Shown here: positions 59,461 through 64,000 of the stretch, one piece after another
How the letters are laid out: every line of letters begins with the position of its first letter
Position numbering within the stretch: position 1 is the first letter of the stretch
Origin: Lentzea alba
GTDB taxonomy: Bacteria > Actinomycetota > Actinomycetes > Mycobacteriales > Pseudonocardiaceae
Direction: 5' to 3'
Length of the DNA stretch: 64,000 nt
Assembly (NCBI RefSeq): GCF_011067745.1
Contig: NZ_JAAMPJ010000013.1
Coordinates: 62,001-126,000, forward strand
Program-made: the position numbers and the translations under genes
The notes under the pieces: generated by a model
What the model saw: the letters and a program-made list of their open reading frames with translations, nothing else
Told to the model about the DNA's origin: nothing
The model's database searches: none

Positions 59461-60645
59461 TCAGTCCGGCAGGAGCGGTACCGAAATTCCAGGATCGCGG
59501 CCGAGCAGCGCCGCCCGCGTCACCGACGAACTGCCGAACCGGTCCCGCACCACGTCCAGCGCGGCATCCAGAGCGGCGGGTTTGGCCTCCTCGAACGGCA
59601 ACACCAGCTGCATCGGCGTGTCGTTCTGGAGGTTGGTGAGGGAGACGCCCAGCAACGTGATGCCGCGGTTGCGGATCATGGGCATCGCCGCGTCGAGCAG
59701 TTGCCTCGCCGCCGACAGCAGCACCTCGGTTTCCGTTGTCGGGTCCTTCACGGTGTGCGAGCGGGTCGCGCGCGTGAAGTCGGCGAACCGCAGGCGCAGG
59801 ACGACCGTCCGGCACGCGCGGTGAGCCGTGCGCAGACGTCGTGAGATGCCGTCGATCAGCGAGGCGAGGATGGCTTCGAGATCTTCGTGCGTGCGTTCCC
59901 GGCGGCCCAGGGCCCGTTGCGAACCGATCGAGCGCCGCCGCCGTTCTGTTTGGACCGGACGCGGATCGTGGTTGTGCGCCAACGCGTGCAGGTGCCGGCC
60001 CGCCGCTCTGCCGAGGAGTGAGACGAGGCCGGTCTCGTCGAACCCGGCGACCTCGCCGACCGTCCGGATGCCGAGGCTGTGCAGCTTGGCGGCGGTGACC
60101 TCGCCGACGCCCCACAGCCGTTCGACCGGCAACGGGTGCAGGAACTCGAGTTCGCGATCCGCCGGCACGACCAGCAGACCGTCCGGCTTCGCGACCCCGC
60201 TGGCGACCTTGGCGAGGAACTTGGTCCGCGCCACGCCCACGGTGATCGGCAGTCCGACCTGCTCCAGCACGGCCGCCCGCAGGCGTGCGGCGATCACTTC
60301 CGGCGGACCGGCGATCCGGTGCAGGCCACCGACGTCCAGGAACGCCTCGTCGATCGAAATGCCCTCGACCAGCGGCGTCGTGTCGCGGAACACCTCGAAC
60401 ACCGCCTTGCTCGCGGCCGAGTAAGCGGACATCCGCGGCGGCACGACGATCGCATGTGGACAGAGCCTCCGCGCCCGTGCCCCGCCCATCGCGGTCCGCA
60501 CCCCGTACGCCTTGGCCTCGTAGCTCGCGGCCAGCACCACGCCACCGCCCACGATCACCGGGCGGCCGCGCAGGCTCGGGTCGTCCCGCTGCTCGACCGA
60601 GGCGTAGAACGCGTCCAGGTCGGCGTGCAGGATCGGGGTGCTCAC
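59461..60645 (-). CDS. dinB: DNA polymerase IV (Y-family)
   Basis: 394 residues from the GTG at 60645 (a GTG at 60651 is possible). Y-family motifs: HADLDAFYASVEQ (metal Asp), YEAKAYGVRTAM, and SIDEAFLDVGG (catalytic Asp-Glu). The little-finger domain follows, and near the C-terminus MQLVLPF is a beta-clamp binding motif. It performs translesion synthesis and lesion bypass under DNA stress. A perfect LexA-type SOS box abuts the start codon, so damage induction is expected. It ends 5 nt before the broken hydrolase. Confidence 0.95.
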   Translation of the reverse strand: MSTPILHADLDAFYASVEQRDDPSLRGRPVIVGGGVVLAASYEAKAYGVRTAMGGARARRLCPHAIVVPPRMSAYSAASKAVFEVFRDTTPLVEGISIDEAFLDVGGLHRIAGPPEVIAARLRAAVLEQVGLPITVGVARTKFLAKVASGVAKPDGLLVVPADRELEFLHPLPVERLWGVGEVTAAKLHSLGIRTVGEVAGFDETGLVSLLGRAAGRHLHALAHNHDPRPVQTERRRRSIGSQRALGRRERTHEDLEAILASLIDGISRRLRTAHRACRTVVLRLRFADFTRATRSHTVKDPTTETEVLLSAARQLLDAAMPMIRNRGITLLGVSLTNLQNDTPMQLVLPFEEAKPAALDAALDVVRDRFGSSSVTRAALLGRDPGISVPLLPD

Positions 60646-60658
60646 GAACACATGTTCG
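60645..60658. promoter_or_regulatory. LexA/SOS box overlapping the dinB start
   Basis: CGAACACATGTTCG is a perfect palindrome fitting the actinobacterial/Gram-positive SOS consensus CGAAC-N4-GTTCG. Read on the dinB strand it ends on the first base of the GTG at 60645 and covers the position where a leaderless -10 would lie. Confidence 0.75.
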
Positions 60659-60686
60659 CATCCGTCACCCGTTCAGAACAGTGGTG

Positions 60687-61658
60687 TCACATGATCGCGC
60701 GGGCGATCGGCCACGCGCCAGGTGCGGTGTTGGAAAGGACGGTGCGGGTGGTGCTGGTGTGACGGTCGTGAGTGGACTTGAACGACACTCCCGCGTCGTA
60801 CCCGGCGAGGATCACCGTGTCATCGGTTTCGTGCAGCCAGAAACCGAGCCCGTAGCGCAGCGACTCCTCGGGCACGTCGAGGCGCGGCCGCACGATCTCG
60901 TCGACGTCGGCCACGATGTCGCCGGCGAAGAACGCCCGCCAGAACTGGGACATGTCGCCGGCGGTGGTGTGGATGCCACCGTCACCGTTCGCCAGGATCG
61001 GCAGGTGGAAGACGTTCGAGCGGTCCATCCCGTCGAGGTAACCGACGGCGGCGTCGGCCGGTAGCTCGTCGGCGCGCAGGAAGTCGGTCCGGGTCATCGC
61101 GGCCGGGCGGAGCACCCGTTCCCGAACCAGTTGGTGGTAACCGATGCCGCTGACCCGTTCGGCCAGCAGGGCGAGCACCACGAACCCGCCGTTGCAGTAG
61201 CCGAACCGTTCACCGGCCTTGAACTTGGTGGGAATCCCGGCCATCAGCGGCAGGAACGCCTCGGTCGTGGTCAGCAGGTGCACCGCGCCGACCATGTAGT
61301 CGTTGGCCTCCCAGTCGCCTTCCTCGTCGAGGTAGTCGCCGATGCCGGACGTGTGCGTGAGCAGGTGCTCGATCGTGACGTCGTCGGCGACCAGCGGCAG
61401 GTCGTCGCCGAGCAGTGAGCGGGCCGTGGTGTCCAGGCTCAGCAGGCCTTCCCGCACCAGCGAGAGCACGACCAGGGCGGTGAACCCCTTGCTGCCGCTG
61501 GCGGTGCCGAACCTGGTGTCCAGCGTGTTCGGCACCTGGTAGGCGCGGTTCGCTAGCCCGTAGGCCTTCGCGAACTCGACCTCTCCGGCGCGGTCGATCG
61601 AGACCACCCCGGAGAAACCGGTTTCCGCGGCGATCCTGTCCACGTCCTCGATCGGCAT
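60687..61658 (-). CDS. Serine hydrolase of the beta-lactamase class C/S12 family
   Basis: 323 residues. The S-x-x-K motif is TASGSKGFT, Y-x-N is GYCNGGF, and the third motif near the C-terminus is the divergent AGYDAGVS where H-x-G is usual. EHLLTHTSGIGDYLDEEG is the typical loop. There is no signal peptide, so a cytosolic esterase or peptidase is more likely than a secreted beta-lactamase. It is transcribed toward dinB but separated from it by 28 bp that include the SOS box. Confidence 0.88.
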   Translation of the reverse strand: MPIEDVDRIAAETGFSGVVSIDRAGEVEFAKAYGLANRAYQVPNTLDTRFGTASGSKGFTALVVLSLVREGLLSLDTTARSLLGDDLPLVADDVTIEHLLTHTSGIGDYLDEEGDWEANDYMVGAVHLLTTTEAFLPLMAGIPTKFKAGERFGYCNGGFVVLALLAERVSGIGYHQLVRERVLRPAAMTRTDFLRADELPADAAVGYLDGMDRSNVFHLPILANGDGGIHTTAGDMSQFWRAFFAGDIVADVDEIVRPRLDVPEESLRYGLGFWLHETDDTVILAGYDAGVSFKSTHDRHTSTTRTVLSNTAPGAWPIARAIM

Positions 61659-61762
61659 TCCCGCAGGCTAGCGGCACCAGGGCGAGTGTGTGACAACCAA
61701 ATCGGCGGGCATCCCGTTTCCGGAGTGTTGGGCCTGTTCATCACCGTGAAAGGACCGCCCGG

Positions 61763-63289
61763 TTGTCGCTCGCGACGATCCAGCTGCCACGCACCGTCGG
61801 GGTGCCTGCCGGCGAACAACCACCGGCTGCGCACCGCCGGTGGTTGTTCGCGCTGGTCGCGGTCCTGTTGCTGGCCCAGATGGCGATCGCCATGACCACG
61901 ACGGCCCTCGAGCAGAGCCCGACCGTCGACGAGCCGGTCTACGTGGGCGCGGCAGCGGTCTACCTGGAGGAGCGGAGTCTTCGGTACAACCCGGAACACC
62001 CGCCGCTGGGCAAGCTGATCATGGCCACCGGGCTGGTCTTCGCCGATCTGCACCTTGCTCCTTGGTTCCGTGGGGATCAGACCGAACTCGGCAGACACGT
62101 GTTGTACGAGTCGGGCAACGATCCTGGACACCTGTTGTTGCTGGCCAGACTGCCGATGATCGTGCTGACGCTGCTGTTCGGGCTGGTCGTGTTCCTGTTC
62201 GCCCGCGACCTGACCGGCCCCACCGGCGGACTCGTGGCGCTCGCCCTGTACGCGTTCTCGCCTGACCTGATCGCGCACGGATCGCTGGCGACTTTGGACG
62301 TTCCGGCTGCCGGTTTCGTGCTGACGTCGGCCTGGCTGCTGTGGCGCGCCCGTGATGACGTCGTCTACCTGCCGTTCGCCGGACTGGCCCTCGGGGCGGC
62401 GCTGGCCACGAAGATGAACACGTTGGCCGTCGTTCCGTTGCTGTTGTTCTTGGTCTTTCGCACGCATCGGCTGCGCGGCGTCGCCATCACGTCGCTGATC
62501 GCGGCTGCGGTGGTGTGGGCGTCGTACCTCGCCGTGGATCCGCTGGCGTCGCTCCCGGGGCCGTATCTCGATGGGCTGCGGCTCCAGTTCGGGTTTGAGA
62601 ACCGGGTGTGGGGCGGCTACCTGTTCGGTGAGCACTACGAAGGCTCGCGCTGGTACTACCTGCCTGCCGCGTTGCTCGTGAAGACTCCGTTGGGCGCGCT
62701 CGTGCTCTGGTTCGCCGGGATCCTCGCTGTGGCGAAGTTGGGGGCGGCGCCGTATGTGTTGGCTCCTGCGGTGGTTCTGCTGGTGGCGGCGATGACGGGC
62801 AACCGCGACCTCGGTGTGCGGTACGCGATCTTCGTGCCGATGTTTCTCGCGGTCGCTGCGGCCGCCGTGGTGGCGGCACGTCGTCGGTGGGCCGTTGTTG
62901 CCGTCGCGGTGGCTGCGGCCAGTTCGTTGGCGGCCTTTCCGTACTACCTGCCGTATTCCAACGAGGCGTTTGGCGGTTCGGCTCGGACGCACCTGCACCT
63001 GCACGACTCGAACGTCGACTGGGGGCAGGATTTGGGGCGCCTGGCTGATCGGTTGAAGCGTTATCCGAGTGAGCGGACCTGGCTCGTCTACAAGGGGGCT
63101 GGGGTGCCGGAGTACTACGGGATCCGTGCGGCGGATCCGCGGGGTGTGCCGCCGGAACAGGTGCGTGGGCTGCTTGTTGTGTCTGACACCGCTATTGCCA
63201 AGGCTGATGATCGGCTCAAGGCGTTGATCGCCACCAGTACGCCGGTTGACTCGGTTGGGCACTCGATCACGATCTTCCGTCGGTCGTGA
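61763..63289 (+). CDS. Membrane GT-C glycosyltransferase (PMT/ArnT-like, GT39 family)
   Basis: 508 residues from a TTG at 61763 with AAAGGA 8 nt upstream. About ten membrane helices. The first extracytoplasmic loop carries the catalytic acidic pair in SPTVDEPVYVGAAAVYL, and HPPLGKLIMATG is the PMT_2 dolichol/polyprenyl-phosphate sugar site. The C-terminal ~110 residues form an extracellular domain (SNVDWGQDLGRLADRLKRYP) common in this group. It transfers a sugar from a polyprenyl-phosphate donor to a lipid, glycan or protein. The acceptor is unknown. Confidence 0.87.
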   Translation: MSLATIQLPRTVGVPAGEQPPAAHRRWLFALVAVLLLAQMAIAMTTTALEQSPTVDEPVYVGAAAVYLEERSLRYNPEHPPLGKLIMATGLVFADLHLAPWFRGDQTELGRHVLYESGNDPGHLLLLARLPMIVLTLLFGLVVFLFARDLTGPTGGLVALALYAFSPDLIAHGSLATLDVPAAGFVLTSAWLLWRARDDVVYLPFAGLALGAALATKMNTLAVVPLLLFLVFRTHRLRGVAITSLIAAAVVWASYLAVDPLASLPGPYLDGLRLQFGFENRVWGGYLFGEHYEGSRWYYLPAALLVKTPLGALVLWFAGILAVAKLGAAPYVLAPAVVLLVAAMTGNRDLGVRYAIFVPMFLAVAAAAVVAARRRWAVVAVAVAAASSLAAFPYYLPYSNEAFGGSARTHLHLHDSNVDWGQDLGRLADRLKRYPSERTWLVYKGAGVPEYYGIRAADPRGVPPEQVRGLLVVSDTAIAKADDRLKALIATSTPVDSVGHSITIFRRS

Positions 63290-63322
63290 GGGTGCGGTTT
63301 TAGGGCACGCCTTGCGGCGACC

Positions 63323-63355
63323 CGACACATGCCCTCCTTCGTCGGGCGTGTGTCG
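63323..63355 (+). terminator. Hairpin terminator after the glycosyltransferase gene
   Basis: CGACACATGCCC (63323-63334), loop TCCTTCGTC, GGGCGTGTGTCG (63344-63355): a 12-bp stem with one mismatch or wobble pair, 33 nt after the stop. The remaining gap to 63558 is AT-richer than the window and carries no gene I can support. Confidence 0.65.
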
Positions 63356-63558
63356 GAACGAATTTCTGTGGGCGCGTTGCGTTGGGGGTTGCGGGGCGTG
63401 GTCCATTTGCGTTTTACGCGTGCGGGTGCGTAGGTGGTTGCTAGTGGTTGCGTGTCGTAGAGAGAGAAAAGACGTACGAGCTATACGGCGGCATGTCTGA
63501 GCTGCGGGTTCACCTTATCAGGTGGCTGGTTTTGGTCATTTTTGTTTTTGATCAAGAA

Positions 63559-63570
63559 TAGAATTGGGGT
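63559..63570 (+). promoter_or_regulatory. -10 element TAGAAT, predicted leaderless start
   Basis: TAGAAT at 63559-63564 is followed by exactly 6 nt (TGGGGT) and then ATG 63571. The upstream 40 bp are T-rich. This is the same spacing as in the other leaderless candidates here. Confidence 0.45.
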
Positions 63571-64000
63571 ATGGAAGCGGTCGAGGTTCTCGATGCTCTG
63601 GCTTATCACGAGAGAGAAATTGCCTATCATCAGGCGCAGTCGTTGCGTGTGCTCGCCGACTACGCGATTGCGTGTGAAGGGGAGGAGTTCTTCGACGCCG
63701 AGATCGCGGCCGCCATGCGGTGGACGTCGCGGTGGACCACCGACCAGATCGCTTTGGCTCTCGACCTCGCCTCCAAGCTGCCGAACACGTTGGACGCCTT
63801 GGAGAAGGGCGAGATCGATCTGTACAAGGCCCGGGTCCTGCATGACAAGACGCTGCCGCTGTCGGCCGATCTCGCGGCCGAGGTGGAGGAGCGGGTGCTG
63901 GGCAGGGCGTCGGAGCAGACCGGTGCGCAGATGCGGCAGTTCACCAACCGGGTGGTGATGCGGGTGGATCCCGAGGGGCACAAGGAGCGGGCGGAGGAGC
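63571..64000 (+). CDS. DUF222/13E12-repeat family protein (HNH endonuclease type), 3' end cut by window
   Basis: Open frame from ATG 63571 to the window edge (143 residues seen). EREIAYHQAQSLRVLADYAI, then DAEIAAAMRWTSRWTTDQIA, then LEKGEIDLYKARVLHD and VEERVLGRASEQTGAQMRQF match the N-terminal helical DUF222 region of 13E12 proteins, which usually end in an HNH nuclease motif outside this window. The family is multicopy in actinomycete genomes and often linked to mobile sequences. The AT-rich upstream region fits recent transfer. Confidence 0.8.
   Translation, partial: MEAVEVLDALAYHEREIAYHQAQSLRVLADYAIACEGEEFFDAEIAAAMRWTSRWTTDQIALALDLASKLPNTLDALEKGEIDLYKARVLHDKTLPLSADLAAEVEERVLGRASEQTGAQMRQFTNRVVMRVDPEGHKERAEE

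Noticed and set aside
63246..63500. An 84-codon frame after the glycosyltransferase
   Set aside because: Starts inside the glycosyltransferase gene, runs through its terminator hairpin, and has no ribosome-binding site or plausible protein composition.
1..64000. CRISPR arrays, tRNA/rRNA genes, integrases and complete insertion sequences
   Set aside because: No regularly spaced repeats, cloverleaf-like sequence, transposase or recombinase motifs were seen on either strand.

Overview
The window looks like a chromosomal segment of a high-GC filamentous actinomycete. Support comes from strong GC3 codon bias, many GTG/TTG starts, ATGA/GTGA stop-start overlaps, a WXG-type secretion substrate, an actinobacterial VMAP-MoxR-vWA conflict cassette, and a cholesterol oxidase with KstR-like sites. 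A member of the Pseudonocardiales (Lentzea/Saccharothrix-like) is my best guess; this is inference, since no rRNA or other marker is present. I saw no tRNA, rRNA, CRISPR array, integrase or complete insertion sequence. Very long open frames antiparallel to real genes are GC-driven artefacts and were left out.

Layout. 1-7.9 kb: a truncated WXG-type secreted protein, a polysaccharide deacetylase, a TetR/two-SDR divergon, an NPP1 necrosis-inducing-like protein, a thioesterase and an iron-box-controlled siderophore-interacting protein. 8-15 kb: argG with ARG-like boxes, a DUF1963-like gene with a decayed upstream paralogue, a macrolide-phosphotransferase-like kinase, a LysR/EamA pair and a neutral ceramidase. 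15-21 kb: a four-gene minus-strand operon (prolyl-oligopeptidase/beta-lactamase fusion, M20 hydrolase, GNAT, N-acylamino acid racemase) that resembles a D-to-L amino acid salvage route. 21-32 kb: a MacB-like ABC exporter, a P450, a methyltransferase remnant, a DUF899 protein, an ABC-F protein, a patatin and an amidase. 32-39 kb: an MFS/HxlR divergon, then a two-component system leading into a KhtT/CPA2-type antiporter and two tiny membrane or secreted proteins. 39-43.5 kb: a malonate-use locus (matR, matC, matB, AccD-AccA fusion) with two identical palindromic operators. 43.5-48 kb: a secreted GH31 glucosidase with two CBM35-like modules, a RibD-like reductase and a LysR gene.

48.1-55.4 kb holds the most unusual system. 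A small EAD2 protein carries an N-terminal RHIM/BASS-like amyloid signalling motif. It is followed by an EAD2-VMAP-C protein, a MoxR-type AAA ATPase and a 1420-residue vWA-like/NB-ARC/TPR protein, the last three joined by 4-nt overlaps. Its architecture fits the NTP-dependent ternary conflict systems known from multicellular bacteria. 55.4-64 kb: a Tat-exported cholesterol oxidase and a dehydrogenase/AhpD-like operon, both preceded by KstR-like boxes, then a broken hydrolase, dinB with an SOS box on its start codon, a serine hydrolase, a GT-C membrane glycosyltransferase, and the start of a DUF222/13E12 (HNH-type) gene that runs off the end.

Two cross-cutting features stand out. Palindromic repeats sit in convergent intergenic gaps, where they probably act as bidirectional terminators. 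Several genes, mostly regulators, show a TANNNT hexamer exactly 6-7 nt before the start codon and no Shine-Dalgarno sequence, which is the signature of leaderless transcripts.
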